A stretch of 64,000 nt of DNA from Nostoc sp. CHAB 5824 (GCF_020829665.1 NZ_JAIVFT010000012.1:1-64000), one strand, 5' to 3'; counted from the first letter of the stretch, positions 25,245-35,493 are shown. Translations and numbers: made by a program. The notes: generated from the letters alone by a model not told the origin.

Positions 25245-26738
25245 TTAAAGGGTGAAGTAAAATGTTGCGCCTTGCTCCACAGCACTTTGGGCCCAGACAC
25301 GACCACCATGACGGTGAATAATCCGCTGCACAGTAGCTAGTCCGATGCCAGTGCCTTCAAACTCAGTCATGGCGTGCAGGCGCTGAAAAGCACCGAAGAG
25401 TTTCTCAACATAGGCCATATCGAAGCCTGTGCCATCATCACGGACAAAATACACATGAGTCTCATCTTGCTGCAAAAGCCCAAACTCTATGCGTGCTTTT
25501 TGATGTTTTCCTGTAAACTTCCACGCATTACCCAGCAGGTTTTCTAGCACTATCCGTAAAAGATGAGCATCACCATTGGTAACCAATCCCGGCGCGATCG
25601 CAAACTCTACTTGGCGTTCTGGTTGTGTTTTGTGCAACTCTATAGCGATCGCCTCCACTAGGGCGCTCAGATCAACCGTTTCGTAACGCATCTCACTGCG
25701 CGTCAGTCGTGACAGATTCAGTAAATCGTCGATGAGTTGTGCCATTCGCTGGGTGGCTGCACGCACTCGCTGGAGGTAGTTTTGACCTAGCACGTCTAGC
25801 TTGTCAGCATAGTCTTCTAGTAGTGCCTGGCTAAAGCCGTCGATGCTCCGCAAGGGGGCCCGCAAATCGTGAGACACAGAATAACTAAATGCTTCCATTT
25901 CTTTATTAGTGGCTTCGAGTTGTGCTGTGCGTTCTGCGACTCGCCCCTCAAGCTGGACGTTCAGGCGCAGAATCTCTGACTCCGCCTTTTTGCGCTCATT
26001 AATTTCAGTTTGCAATTCTTCGTTAGTGTTTCTAAGTTCAGCAGTCCGTTTGCTAACCTCTATTTCTAATTCATCACGAGCCTTTTGCAGAGAATTTTCC
26101 ATCCGCTTGCGTTTAACAAGTTCCTGATTGGTGATTATGGCTGCTAAACCGACGATAAGAGAAGCTATAATGCTGCCAAAAATAGTCAGCACAGTTGTTT
26201 TATGAGCGCTGGCATTTGCCTCTAACGATCGCTTTTTCAATAACTCATTCTCTTCCTTCTCCATAGCTGTAGTCAGCATTCGGATGTCCTCCATGAGCTG
26301 CTGACCCTGATCTGTCTGAACTATTTGCAGTGCGGACTCTAGATTTTTACTCCTGGCGTTAATCGCCTCTTCAATCAAAACCAGTTTTTTGGCAATCAGG
26401 GGTTCAAGGCGATCGAGCCGTCGCTGTTGATTGGGGTTATCCGCAGTCAATTGGCGCAGAGCCTTAAGTTTCTGAGCAATCTCGCTAGTTGCACTGCTAT
26501 AGGGTTTCAGATACTGTTCTTTGCCCGTGAGAAGATAGCCCCGTTGTCCAGTCTCTGCATCTTTGAGCTGTGACATTACTTCTTTTGTCTTTTCCAGCAC
26601 CTCGCGTGTATGTGTGACCCATCGAGCGTTTTCTCTATACTGAAACAAACTTAGGTACGAGACTACGCCAACACCAGTCATAATTCCCACCGCTATTACA
26701 AAACTGCCCGTATTCTTTTTGTAAATAGCCCATTCCAT
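25245..26738 (-). CDS. CHASE3-domain sensor histidine kinase
   Basis: This 497-residue membrane kinase has TM1 (about 10-33), a CHASE3 sensor (about 38-180, with LKDAETGQRGYLLTGKEQYL), TM2 (182-204), a coiled-coil linker (205-285), a HisKA domain with phospho-acceptor His290 in YSVSHDLRAPLRSIDGF and HATPase with LENLLGNAWKFT, VRDDGTGFDM and GTGIGLATVQRIIHRHGG. It shows the plant-phytochrome-like kinase core common in cyanobacteria and resembles kinases that pair with Rcp1-like regulators. CHASE3 senses an extracytoplasmic signal of unknown nature. Confidence 0.93.
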   Translation of the reverse strand: MEWAIYKKNTGSFVIAVGIMTGVGVVSYLSLFQYRENARWVTHTREVLEKTKEVMSQLKDAETGQRGYLLTGKEQYLKPYSSATSEIAQKLKALRQLTADNPNQQRRLDRLEPLIAKKLVLIEEAINARSKNLESALQIVQTDQGQQLMEDIRMLTTAMEKEENELLKKRSLEANASAHKTTVLTIFGSIIASLIVGLAAIITNQELVKRKRMENSLQKARDELEIEVSKRTAELRNTNEELQTEINERKKAESEILRLNVQLEGRVAERTAQLEATNKEMEAFSYSVSHDLRAPLRSIDGFSQALLEDYADKLDVLGQNYLQRVRAATQRMAQLIDDLLNLSRLTRSEMRYETVDLSALVEAIAIELHKTQPERQVEFAIAPGLVTNGDAHLLRIVLENLLGNAWKFTGKHQKARIEFGLLQQDETHVYFVRDDGTGFDMAYVEKLFGAFQRLHAMTEFEGTGIGLATVQRIIHRHGGRVWAQSAVEQGATFYFTL

Positions 26739-26971
26739 TTTTTACCTTCCTAGTTGAAAAAGTAGCCGCCCACTAAAGTAGTAAAAACGGTGAGCTAGCG
26801 CTGTAGACGGGTAACAGTCGCTCTCTACTGGCATTACGAGCGTCACCCTTGGGGTGACTAGCAGCCCAGTTCAAGCGGCTATATATCTGTTCCACCAAAC
26901 AGCATCCATAAAAAAATTGGCTTGCTGAATAAGAAGTATGAAAATGATTTTGTTTGATGTCAAAATCCATT

Positions 26972-26997
26972 TAGAGACGCGATATATCGCGTCTCTA
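26972..26997. repeat. Perfect 26-bp palindrome
   Basis: The arm TAGAGACGCGATA is followed directly by its exact reverse complement. It is the best-conserved copy of the palindromic family also seen at 771-790 and 16197-16216. It lies in the 789-bp gap (26739-27527) between the kinase and the TPR gene, which otherwise shows only AT-rich sequence and the STRR array. Confidence 0.85.
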
Positions 26998-27393
26998 CCT
27001 CTTGATTCATACTTTAAATCAGCAATGCCAAAAGTTTTTCACGGTACTACTCGTCATAGTCGTGCTAACTGATACCAAGTTTCTTAACTGTTAGAGCAAA
27101 TTAGCTCTAATAAAGGATATCTGTAATTAGTTAATTATTGTGAGCGTATATTTTCTGACTCATAGTTAAGCAAATAATAAATTTTGTTCAATTATTCAGT
27201 ATATTTCCTTAGCCATCGTCAAGAGATTTTCGCTTGCATAAATTATATCAATATGCTAAATCGCCTCAGCAATTGTACCTAAAAACTTTTGGTTGTATTA
27301 GCTTGATATTAAATTGACTGCCTAAATACGTAGACTAGATAGAGACATAAAGCCATGTGGGGAGGCAGGGGGCAGGGGAAGAATAACTTAATT

Positions 27394-27434
27394 AATGACA
27401 AATGACAAATGACAAATGACAAATGACAAATGAC
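27394..27434. repeat. Heptameric STRR array (AATGACA)
   Basis: About six consecutive copies of the 7-bp unit AATGACA precede the TPR gene by about 95 bp. It is typical of heterocystous cyanobacterial STRR sequences. A GGCAGGGGGCAGGGG stretch just upstream is a related low-complexity repeat. Confidence 0.85.
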
Positions 27435-27527
27435 TCTGACACTTCGGAATTGCTGGAATAAGGTAAAAATAATAGGGCATGGGGATAATTACCTCATGCA
27501 ACTAACTCAAGGGAAGGTAAAGTACCC

Positions 27528-28757
27528 ATGCTCAGGCGCTTGATTGTGATTGTTACTGCCGCTATACTCTCTAGCAGTTCCTTGACCTTGGCAGAGACTA
27601 AAAAGCCCAAACCACCGGATAAATTTCCTCCTAGTCCCCTAGAAATTACCACACCCGATCCACTGCTACCACGTTTGCCCAAAGATAAACAGCCGTTAAC
27701 TCTCCAAGAACAGCAAAAATTAGAACCAGCGCTGGATGCGTTAAATCAAGAAGCAACAGCGAAACTGCAAGTAGGAGATCAGGTGGCGGCTTTTGAAATT
27801 TGGAACCGGGAACTGCGCTTGCGGCGCTTTTTAGGTTCATTAGCAGAGGTGCAAGCACTATCACGAGTCGGGGCGATCGCCTGGAAGCAAAATGATGCAC
27901 AAGAAGTACAATATATTACGCAGCGATTGCAAGCAATTCAAAAGCAGGCACAATCTCAGAAAACAACTGCCCAAACTGATCTAGAATTATGGCGATCGCT
28001 AGGTCAAGCTTACCAAAATGTGCGATCGCCTAAACTAGCTCTAGAAGCTTACGACCAAGTTTTGTTAGTGGTGCGAGAGCAAAAAAATACAACAGCAGTA
28101 GTAGAAAACCTCAAGACAATTGGGGAACTACATTTGAGTTGGTTTGATTATCGCAAAGCCGCGCCAGTCTACGAGGAATTATTGGCTTTAGCTACATCCC
28201 TTGGCGAACGTGTAAACGAAATAACATATTTGCAACGACTGGCTTATATTTACGAGCAGACACAACAACCGCAGCAGTCATTGAATGTACTTAATAAATT
28301 AGCAGAAATTTACATCAATGAAAATAATCTTACTGAAATACCAGAATTAAAGCTAGCGATCGCTTCAAATTACGAATCTCTAGCAAAGAAAGATCCTAAC
28401 TTACTGCTAGAAGCTTTTAACAATTATCAAGAGGCTTATACTACTGCTTGGCAATTAAAAGAGTACGTTCGTGCTGGTGAAGCTTTGCAGAAGTTAATTG
28501 CGCTGTACCGCTCTCAAGGACAAACAGACGAGGCTTTACAGGCTAGCCAAATTCTTGTGGAGACAGAGGCGCAAGCCGCCAACTTTTACGGGCTGATGCA
28601 AGCTTATGACCAAATTGGGCAATTGTATCTAGAACGTAAGGACTTTCCTCAAGCATTAACAGCCTTTCAAAAAGGATTAGAACTAGCGCAACAACTCAAA
28701 CATGAGGAAGCATACTTTACAGGACAAATTGAAAAAGTCTCAAAAGCAAATCTGTAG
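27528..28757 (+). CDS. Exported TPR-repeat protein
   Basis: This 409-residue protein starts with a signal peptide (MLRRLIVIVTAAILSSSSLT then LAET), followed by a Pro-rich stretch (to about 60) and helical tetratricopeptide repeats to the end (WRSLGQAYQNVRSPKLALEA, LHLSWFDYRKAAPVYEELLA, QLYLERKDFPQALTAFQKGL). It probably acts as a periplasmic scaffold. The family is widespread in cyanobacteria without an assigned role. It lies 61 bp before the epimerase gene on the same strand. Confidence 0.85.
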   Translation: MLRRLIVIVTAAILSSSSLTLAETKKPKPPDKFPPSPLEITTPDPLLPRLPKDKQPLTLQEQQKLEPALDALNQEATAKLQVGDQVAAFEIWNRELRLRRFLGSLAEVQALSRVGAIAWKQNDAQEVQYITQRLQAIQKQAQSQKTTAQTDLELWRSLGQAYQNVRSPKLALEAYDQVLLVVREQKNTTAVVENLKTIGELHLSWFDYRKAAPVYEELLALATSLGERVNEITYLQRLAYIYEQTQQPQQSLNVLNKLAEIYINENNLTEIPELKLAIASNYESLAKKDPNLLLEAFNNYQEAYTTAWQLKEYVRAGEALQKLIALYRSQGQTDEALQASQILVETEAQAANFYGLMQAYDQIGQLYLERKDFPQALTAFQKGLELAQQLKHEEAYFTGQIEKVSKANL

Positions 28758-28818
28758 TAAATATTAGGTAGTTGAATAACACTTGAATAGCTATAAATCT
28801 CAGCTATAACTCTCAAAT

Positions 28819-29817
28819 ATGTTAGAAAAAAAAGAATTTTCAAACGATACAGACAGTTCAGTTAAAAATATCTTGCTCATAGGCGCAACCGGCTATATTG
28901 GTGGAGCATTGTGCCGCAAGCTTTCTCAAACACAAGATTTTTTTGTGTTAGCTCTTGTGCGTCCAAGGAGTGATATTGAGGCTATCAAACCCTTCTGTAA
29001 AGAAATAGTTTACTCTAAAGAAGAACAATTTTCTCAAAAGGATGTTGAAGAAGTAATTCGCAAGCATGATGTTAAAACAGTAATTAATTTAGCATGGCAC
29101 ATGCCTCCAGAAGCAACCAAAGAAGCTCAATTTGAGAAAGATCGTATAGCATTAGAAGCCGCTTTACACGCTGCTAGTGCAGTTTCACCAGATATTCATG
29201 TCATTGCCACCAGTGGTAATTTCTCTTTAGTGACTGCTGATGGAGGAAGAATAACAGAAACACCTCTCCACACAGGTTCTAGAAAGCTGGAATATCTATC
29301 ATGGATAGAGTTACTAGTAGATGTAAATTTGATGAAGGATAAATTAATAGAGGAATATATCAGCAAAGGAGGTAATGCCTCCATCGTCTATCCTTCATCA
29401 GTGTATGGTTCATCGCCTACCCGTGGCAGTATCTGGGATTTTGCAATCCAGCAGTTCATCACGGGAAAACCGCACCAAGGCTATCAGCCATTTCCGCCAG
29501 ATTTTATGACGGCGTGGATTCACGTTGAAGATTTAGCAGACTGCTACATCGCCGCAGCACGAAAAGGCTCCAAAGGAGGACACTACCTTGCAGCGGCTGA
29601 AAATCTGAGTATTAGCCAGATGGCAACTTTGTTTGCGGAGGCTGCTCAAGTGAAATTTCAAGCACCAATATTTGAAAATAAAGACAATGTGGTATTTGAT
29701 GATTCTTACACTAGAGAAGTACTTCAACTTCAATGGAAATATAAAACCGCTGATGACGTTAAGGCTTGGGTAGAGCGAATCAAAGAGTTGGGAACTTATT
29801 TCTTAGAGGATATTTGA
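28819..29817 (+). CDS. NAD-dependent epimerase/dehydratase (extended SDR)
   Basis: This 332-residue protein has the Rossmann dinucleotide site LLIGATGYIGGALCRKL, a downstream VINLAWHMPPEA segment, and an active-site-like YPSSVYGSSPTRGSIWDF. The classical YxxxK is not obvious: the segment near ELLVDVNLMKDKLIEEYI has Lys but lacks a clear preceding Tyr, so it may be an atypical NmrA-like or reductase relative. It has no signal peptide. Substrate and pathway are unknown. It follows the TPR gene and may be co-transcribed. Confidence 0.75.
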   Translation: MLEKKEFSNDTDSSVKNILLIGATGYIGGALCRKLSQTQDFFVLALVRPRSDIEAIKPFCKEIVYSKEEQFSQKDVEEVIRKHDVKTVINLAWHMPPEATKEAQFEKDRIALEAALHAASAVSPDIHVIATSGNFSLVTADGGRITETPLHTGSRKLEYLSWIELLVDVNLMKDKLIEEYISKGGNASIVYPSSVYGSSPTRGSIWDFAIQQFITGKPHQGYQPFPPDFMTAWIHVEDLADCYIAAARKGSKGGHYLAAAENLSISQMATLFAEAAQVKFQAPIFENKDNVVFDDSYTREVLQLQWKYKTADDVKAWVERIKELGTYFLEDI

Positions 29818-29893
29818 AGTTGAGTCTTAACAGTACTTGCTTATTACCTCTTTTGCCATAGTCTTTTTCATTATTTGAACCCACAATGTTTTG

Positions 29894-30104
29894 TAGGGGT
29901 GCATAGCTAGCTCATTACACTTTAAAACCTCGTTAAGAGCCTCTGGCTAGAAATGCACTTCATTGGGCTGCTGCCGCAAGTCTTGAGGCGGAGCCTCCCA
30001 TTAGGCATTCCCAGTCTCTGACTGGGAACGAGAAACGAGAAAATCTCTAAAAGCTTGTTCTAGGCTGGCTTTCACCTTAAGTTGACACGTATGATAGCTA
30101 GCTG
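29894..30104. mobile_element. MITE-like element, copy 2 (inverted)
   Basis: This element matches the reverse complement of 10166-10390 over its core, including CTCGTTAAGAGCCTCTGGCT, GGGCTGCTGCC and GGCGGAGCCTCC. It lies between TAGGGGTGCATAGCTAGC at 29894 and a GATAGCTAGCTG arm ending near 30104, with CTTAAGTTGACACGTATG inside the right end. Its internal text CCCAGTCTCTGACTGGGAAC forms an extra hairpin. No coding capacity is seen. Confidence 0.7.
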
Positions 30105-30244
30105 TCGTCAAGAGATGTTAACGAATTTAGCCAGACGAGTTTGGGGTTTAGACACTTAATCTAGTATCCGATAGTATAAATATTATTGTAGAATGCCTTG
30201 TTTGTTCAGGCGATGCAATATTACCATTTATGTCTCTCGAAGAG

Positions 30245-30829
30245 TCAATTTTTATTTCTATTGTCTGTAAGTGTCACATCTTCATATATAGCACCGATCG
30301 CACACCGAAAATCAACGCTAGCTAAATGCACTTCTTGTTCTTTTTCATAAGGGTAAAGCACCCAACGTCCTTCTTCATTGCGGCGGAAGCATTCTACACT
30401 CATTCGGTCTGGTGAAATTAGCACATATTCTTGTAGTGATTCTAAGTGCCGATAGCTAGCAAATTTTTTTCCTCTATCAAAGCCTTCTGTTGACTCAGAA
30501 AGCACTTCGACAATTAAGCAAGGATAACACTTAAAATATTCAAATTCTCTATCTCGTGTATCACAAGTCACCATTACATCTGGATAAAAATAGCGATTTA
30601 TGACATCAATTTGTGCCTTCATGTCTAACATATAGACACGGCAACCACTACCCCGGAGATGGTTTCGCAACAGCATAGATACATTCATGCTAACTGTGAC
30701 ATGAGCATCACTTGCCCCGGCCATTGCGTAGACTTGCCCATCAATATACTCGTGTTTGATTTGACTTACTTTCTCGCCTTCTAGATATTCTTCTGGTGAG
30801 ATATAGTACTCACTTTGGCTAATGACCAT
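30245..30829 (-). CDS. Uma2-family (DUF820) PD-(D/E)XK-like protein
   Basis: This 194-residue protein is of the Uma2/DUF820 family, which is greatly expanded in cyanobacteria. The pattern is complete: SPEEYLEGEKVSQIKHEYID, GQVYAMAGASDAHVTVSMNV, NRYFYPDVMVTCDTRD and CLIVEVLSESTEGFDRGKKF, which holds the nuclease-like Asp, Glu and Lys arrangement of a PD-(D/E)XK fold. Biochemical function and target are unknown. It is a single gene; family members often act as solitary copies and spread laterally. Confidence 0.9.
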   Translation of the reverse strand: MVISQSEYYISPEEYLEGEKVSQIKHEYIDGQVYAMAGASDAHVTVSMNVSMLLRNHLRGSGCRVYMLDMKAQIDVINRYFYPDVMVTCDTRDREFEYFKCYPCLIVEVLSESTEGFDRGKKFASYRHLESLQEYVLISPDRMSVECFRRNEEGRWVLYPYEKEQEVHLASVDFRCAIGAIYEDVTLTDNRNKN

Positions 30830-30877
30830 TTTAGTACCTTAGTAGTTTTATCAAACATTTTAACCGATACAACAAAT

Positions 30878-32473
30878 TTAATGAGCTACAGCGCCACCAG
30901 TTGCCTTCACCTTTTTGAGGAATAAAATAGCAATCCCACTAAGTAACAAAGCAATGGCAATAAAGTAGAAACAATCGTTAAAAGCCATCACAAACGCTTC
31001 CCGGCGGACGATGTTAGATATAGATGCGATCGCCTGATTTTGCGCTGTACTTAAATCTGCTCCCCGACTGATAAAATACTGGGTCATTTGGTCAATTCGC
31101 TGTTGAGTTTCTGGGTTATATAAAGATATTCCATCACCCAATCTATTCGAGTGAAATTGTTCTCTGTTAGTTAATAAAGTTGCTAAAGATGCAATTCCGA
31201 TAGAACCGCCCATATTCCGCATCATATTAAATAAACCACTCGCTGATCCTGCTTCTTTCGGACTCAATCCAGCAGTGGCGATAGAAGTCAGGGGTACCAT
31301 AATTAAGGGTTGCCCCATTGCACGTACAAATTGCGACCACCGTAACTGATCTAATCCAGTTTCATTAGTCATTCCAGAGTTCATAAATGCACTGATGGAA
31401 AACAAAGCTACACCAACAGCCACCATTAAACGCACATCAATGCGTTGCATCAATTTTGGAATGAGAGGAATAATAAATAATTGGGGAATACCAGCCCAAA
31501 TTAATACTTCACCAATTTGCAGCGCATTATATTTTTGAATCTGAGCAAGATACAGCGGTAAAATATAAATTGAACCATACAACCCTACTCCCAGCGAGAC
31601 ATTTACAATACTCGCTAAACCAAAGTTACGCCTAAACAAAAGCCGTAAATTAATAAATGGTTGTTTTCGAGTTAATTCAATATAGAAAAATACTGCCAAA
31701 AAAATTACCGCAATCACAGATAAGCGCAAAATAAATCCTGAACTAAACCAATCTTTACGGCTACCTTCTTCTAAAACAACTTGCAGGGAACCTAACCCAA
31801 TAGCCATCGCAATAATTCCCCACCAATCACCTTGTTTCAGTAAATTAATTTGGGGACGTTCTTGCTTAATTCCGTACCAAACGCCAGCCAGCATTAATGC
31901 CCCTGGAATTACATTTATATAAAAGTTATATTCCCAACCAAAGTTTTCGGTTAACCAACCTCCCAATGTTGGGCCAATTGACGGTGCAAAAACTGCACTA
32001 AAGCCAAATGCAGCCAGTCCAACTGATTGCTTAGATTGAGGCAAAGTTGTTAAGACAACTGTCATAGCCGTGGGAATTAATACTCCTCCGCTTAAACCTT
32101 GTAAGGCGCGAAATAAAATCATGGAATAGAGATTCCACGACCAAGCACAGCATATAGAAAAGAAAATGAATAGCGCAGTATTTACTAATAAATAACGTCG
32201 TAGAGAAAACACCCGTGATAACCATCCTGTTAGAGGAATTACCACAATTTCTGCGACGAGATACGCTGTAGAAATCCAAGAACCTTCTTCTAGGGTTGCT
32301 CCTAGACTTGCTTGAATATCTTGCAGCGAAGCATTAGTTATTTGAATATCCAATACTGCCATAAATGCACCAAGCATACTGGCTAATACACCAATCCAGG
32401 TTCTTAGCGGTACATTTTCTGGTGGTACAGCAGGATTTTGCCCTTGCTGACGAATTACACCTGTATGAGCCAT
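30878..32473 (-). CDS. DHA2-family MFS efflux protein (EmrB/QacA-like)
   Basis: This 531-residue, 14-helix drug:H+ antiporter shows LGAFMAVLDIQITNASLQDI (TM1 with the DHA2 signature), GSWISTAYLVAEIVVIPLTG, motif GFSAVFAPSIGPTLGGWLTE (motif C) and the C-terminal FNDCFYFIAIALLLSGIAIL. It pairs with the membrane fusion protein encoded two genes upstream to export lipophilic toxic compounds across both membranes. The order MarR, fusion protein, MFS, DHA2 on one strand forms an operon. It lies 62 bp after the MFS gene. Confidence 0.93.
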   Translation of the reverse strand: MAHTGVIRQQGQNPAVPPENVPLRTWIGVLASMLGAFMAVLDIQITNASLQDIQASLGATLEEGSWISTAYLVAEIVVIPLTGWLSRVFSLRRYLLVNTALFIFFSICCAWSWNLYSMILFRALQGLSGGVLIPTAMTVVLTTLPQSKQSVGLAAFGFSAVFAPSIGPTLGGWLTENFGWEYNFYINVIPGALMLAGVWYGIKQERPQINLLKQGDWWGIIAMAIGLGSLQVVLEEGSRKDWFSSGFILRLSVIAVIFLAVFFYIELTRKQPFINLRLLFRRNFGLASIVNVSLGVGLYGSIYILPLYLAQIQKYNALQIGEVLIWAGIPQLFIIPLIPKLMQRIDVRLMVAVGVALFSISAFMNSGMTNETGLDQLRWSQFVRAMGQPLIMVPLTSIATAGLSPKEAGSASGLFNMMRNMGGSIGIASLATLLTNREQFHSNRLGDGISLYNPETQQRIDQMTQYFISRGADLSTAQNQAIASISNIVRREAFVMAFNDCFYFIAIALLLSGIAILFLKKVKATGGAVAH

Positions 32474-32534
32474 AGTCTTGTTCCAGTTAAATAAAATTAT
32501 TAAATTTCATCTCATTTATTTGCGGCTTTCTAAC

Positions 32535-33794
32535 CTAAGCTCTCTTACTGACTACAATGCCCCTTTGCTCATAAATTGGAAACATTATTTTCCTTAAAGC
32601 AGGTAACTGTCTGCTAAAAATGATAGAGCCTAAAATACAAACTATACCATCAATAATTAAAGTGTTGGCTGCACCAATATGACTGGCTAATATACCTCCT
32701 AACAAATTGCCCACGGGAATCATCCCCAAAAATGACATTGTGTATAAACTCATCAATCGCCCACGTTTGTCATCTTCAACAATTGTTTGTAAAAATGTGT
32801 TGCTAGCAGCAATCTGGAGAATTGTACCTAAGCCAACAAATAACATTGTAAATAAAGAAAGTGGTAAAAATCGAGACAAAGAAAAGGCAATTAGACCAAC
32901 TCCTAAAATTGCTGGAGCTAAGGCAATTAATTTCCCAATTCCTACGATTGTTTGGCGCGTAGTTAAATAAATACCACCAGCTAAAGCTCCAACTCCAGAA
33001 GCCGCCATCAAAAACCCCAAACTTTCTGCACCGCCCTTGAGAACTTGTTCTGCAATAACTGGAACCAAAATAGTATTTTGCAATCCCATAAGGCTAACTA
33101 AAGCTGATAGCAATAAGATGGCTCGAATGGGTGGAAAGCTAAAGGCATATACAAATCCCTCTTTGACTTTTTGTAGGGGATTACCATCAGTTACCACATT
33201 TTTCCAAGGTTTAACTTTCATTGCCAATAAAGCGGCAATTACAGCAATGTAGCTTAAACCATCAATTAAAAAACAATAGGCAGTTCCAACTCTGGCGATT
33301 AATAAACCCCCGATCGCAGGGCCAATTAATCTAGCACCGTTGATCATTGTGGAGTTGATGGCGATCGCATTGCCTAAATCTTCTCTGTGTTCAACCAATT
33401 CTGGCACAAATGCTTGGCGGGCTGGCGCATCTAAGGCGTTAATAAATCCTTGAAACAAACTCAAGGCGATGATGTGCCATACCTGAATCACACCAGTCAG
33501 CGCCAGCGCTGCTAATGTTAACGATTGAATCATCGCCAAGATTTGCGTACCAATTAAGGTACGATACCGAGAAAAACGGTCTACAAATACTCCGCCAAAG
33601 GGAGCTAAAAAAAAGCTAGGTATTTGACTCGAAAATCCCACAACTCCTAGCATTAATGGGGAGTTTGTCAAGTCATAAACTAGCCAAATAGTCGCAAGTT
33701 GCGTCATCCATGTCCCAATTAGGGAAATGCCTTGTCCGGCAAAAAACAGCTGGTAGTTTTTTGACTTTAATGCAGGTAATAGGGGTTTTTTCAT
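32535..33794 (-). CDS. MFS exporter (EntS-like, 12 helices)
   Basis: This 419-residue major facilitator protein of the MFS_3/EntS type has LFFAGQGISLIGTWMTQLAT at the start, FVDRFSRYRTLIGTQ (motif A region), AIAINSTMINGARLIGPAIG (motif C) and GRLMSLYTMSFLGMIPVGNL. Members export siderophores or hydrophobic compounds, and the substrate is not evident. It sits between the fusion protein and the DHA2 pump in the efflux operon, so two MFS pumps are made from one transcript. Confidence 0.9.
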   Translation of the reverse strand: MKKPLLPALKSKNYQLFFAGQGISLIGTWMTQLATIWLVYDLTNSPLMLGVVGFSSQIPSFFLAPFGGVFVDRFSRYRTLIGTQILAMIQSLTLAALALTGVIQVWHIIALSLFQGFINALDAPARQAFVPELVEHREDLGNAIAINSTMINGARLIGPAIGGLLIARVGTAYCFLIDGLSYIAVIAALLAMKVKPWKNVVTDGNPLQKVKEGFVYAFSFPPIRAILLLSALVSLMGLQNTILVPVIAEQVLKGGAESLGFLMAASGVGALAGGIYLTTRQTIVGIGKLIALAPAILGVGLIAFSLSRFLPLSLFTMLFVGLGTILQIAASNTFLQTIVEDDKRGRLMSLYTMSFLGMIPVGNLLGGILASHIGAANTLIIDGIVCILGSIIFSRQLPALRKIMFPIYEQRGIVVSKRA

Positions 33795-34038
33795 GTCAAG
33801 TTTGTTTTATACCAATCTGCTTTCATAAATATCATCTCACCTCATCTCTTACGCCTCTCCGTAGATGTAGGAAGATGTCACGGTAAGAAAGATGTTTTTC
33901 AGCAATTTGGTTTACTAATATTTCTCGCTTTGTGCATTTTTAACTCTGAATCGGGTTTGGGGTAAAGGGTACTGGGTTTGGGTTAAAGGTTTTTTCTTTC
34001 CCCTTTTCCCCAAAACCCGAGAAGTATTAAATTTGGTA

Positions 34039-35493
34039 TTACTTGACTTCCACAGCAATTTCCGCAGACATCCCCGGAGTAATCCGCGATTCGTACCCTT
34101 GAATGCTCTTTTGGTCAAAAACTACTTTTACTGGGATGCGTTGGACAACTTTAGTAAAGTTACCTGTAGCATTATCCGGTGGTAATAAGGCAAACTGAGC
34201 GCCGGAAGCTGGCGAAATACTGTCAACACGACCAATAAAAGCGTGATTAGGGAAAGCATCTAGCTTGATTTCTACTGGCTCTCCTGGGCGCATCTTTTCT
34301 AATTGAGTTTCTTTGAAGTTGGCAATTACCCAATATTCGTTGTCCACGATCGCCATTAATGGTGTTCCCGATTGGACTCGGTTACCAACTTCCACGTTTT
34401 TCCTGCCTACACGTCCGGCGCTAGGGGCAGTAACGTTGGCGTAGGATAGTTGTAATTGTGCATCTTTGAGCGATGCTTCTGATTGCGCGATCGCAGCTTT
34501 TGCTGCTTCGTATTGACTACGTTTTACTGTTGTATCTTGTCCGCCTGCGGTAGCTTGTTGCAATCCTCCCTTAGATGCTGCCAATTTGGCTTGGGCGTTG
34601 GTGACATTTTCTTGCGCCTGTGCTAGTTGAGACTGGGCTTTGGCGACACCAACTCTAGCAGAGGCTAATTTGGCTTGGGCTTGTTCTACTCCCTGAATAG
34701 CCGCGTTTTTTTGTGCGGTAGCCACGTTATAAGCGGCCCTAGCTGTGTCTAGCTGCTGACGAGCGATCGCACCTGATTGATACAACTGGTTATAGCGATT
34801 GTAATCTGCTTGGGCATTTTCCAAATTCGCATTTGCTTGCGCTACCTGCGCTTGCGCGGCGGGAATCCCTGCTTCGGCTAGTCTGACTTCAGCTTGTGCT
34901 GCTGGTATCCCAGCTTGGGCTTCTTTTACTGCTGCTTGGGCTGTAGAAATTGCTGCTACTGCACTGCTAACATCGCCCTGCGCTTGACTTGTCTTACCAG
35001 TAGTCGTTTGTGAACTTAAAGCAATATTTGCTTGGGCGGCTTGCGCCTGACCACGAGCATTTTCTAGGGCGGCGGCGGCTTGTTGCACCTTACTTTGATA
35101 GTCTCGTGGATCTAACTTTACTAACAATTGTCCTGGTTGCACCAGCTGGTTATCATTCACAAGCACCTCACTTACTGTTCCGGGAATCCGGCTACTAACT
35201 TGGTGAATGTTTCCTGCAACGGTGGCGTTGTCTGTTTCCTGGTGAGTAGAAGCATATTGCCAATAGTTATAACCAAAACTACCTGCGGCGATCGCACCCA
35301 CACCTAAAGCTGCCAAAATTAAACCAGTCGGTCTTTTTCGCTTCGGTGGAACTTCTTTCTCTATCTCAGGTGCTTCTGCTGTTACAGATGTCTCTGCGGT
35401 AACAGCTTCTAAAGTCTCGGAATCAGTAATCAATTCTTTTTCTAAAACTGGGGTTTTGTGTCCGTTGCGTCCGTTAAAGCTATTAGCTTTCAT
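34039..35493 (-). CDS. HlyD/EmrA-type membrane fusion protein
   Basis: This 484-residue periplasmic adaptor has an N-terminal cytoplasmic part, one membrane segment (LILAALGVGAIAAGSFGYNY), a biotinyl-lipoyl-like half (GTVSEVLVNDNQLVQPGQLL), a very long Ala/Gln coiled-coil hairpin (about 140-330, IALSSQTT to TNAQAKLAAS) and the second half ending in GMSAEIAV. The hairpin is much longer than in minimal EmrA, which suggests a long periplasmic reach to a TolC-like channel not encoded here. It is the second gene of the MarR operon. Confidence 0.93.
   Translation of the reverse strand: MKANSFNGRNGHKTPVLEKELITDSETLEAVTAETSVTAEAPEIEKEVPPKRKRPTGLILAALGVGAIAAGSFGYNYWQYASTHQETDNATVAGNIHQVSSRIPGTVSEVLVNDNQLVQPGQLLVKLDPRDYQSKVQQAAAALENARGQAQAAQANIALSSQTTTGKTSQAQGDVSSAVAAISTAQAAVKEAQAGIPAAQAEVRLAEAGIPAAQAQVAQANANLENAQADYNRYNQLYQSGAIARQQLDTARAAYNVATAQKNAAIQGVEQAQAKLASARVGVAKAQSQLAQAQENVTNAQAKLAASKGGLQQATAGGQDTTVKRSQYEAAKAAIAQSEASLKDAQLQLSYANVTAPSAGRVGRKNVEVGNRVQSGTPLMAIVDNEYWVIANFKETQLEKMRPGEPVEIKLDAFPNHAFIGRVDSISPASGAQFALLPPDNATGNFTKVVQRIPVKVVFDQKSIQGYESRITPGMSAEIAVEVK

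Noticed and set aside
26773..26970. Minus-strand 65-codon frame upstream of the CHASE3 kinase
   Set aside because: Low-complexity composition, no recognisable family, and a position in a repeat-bearing spacer.
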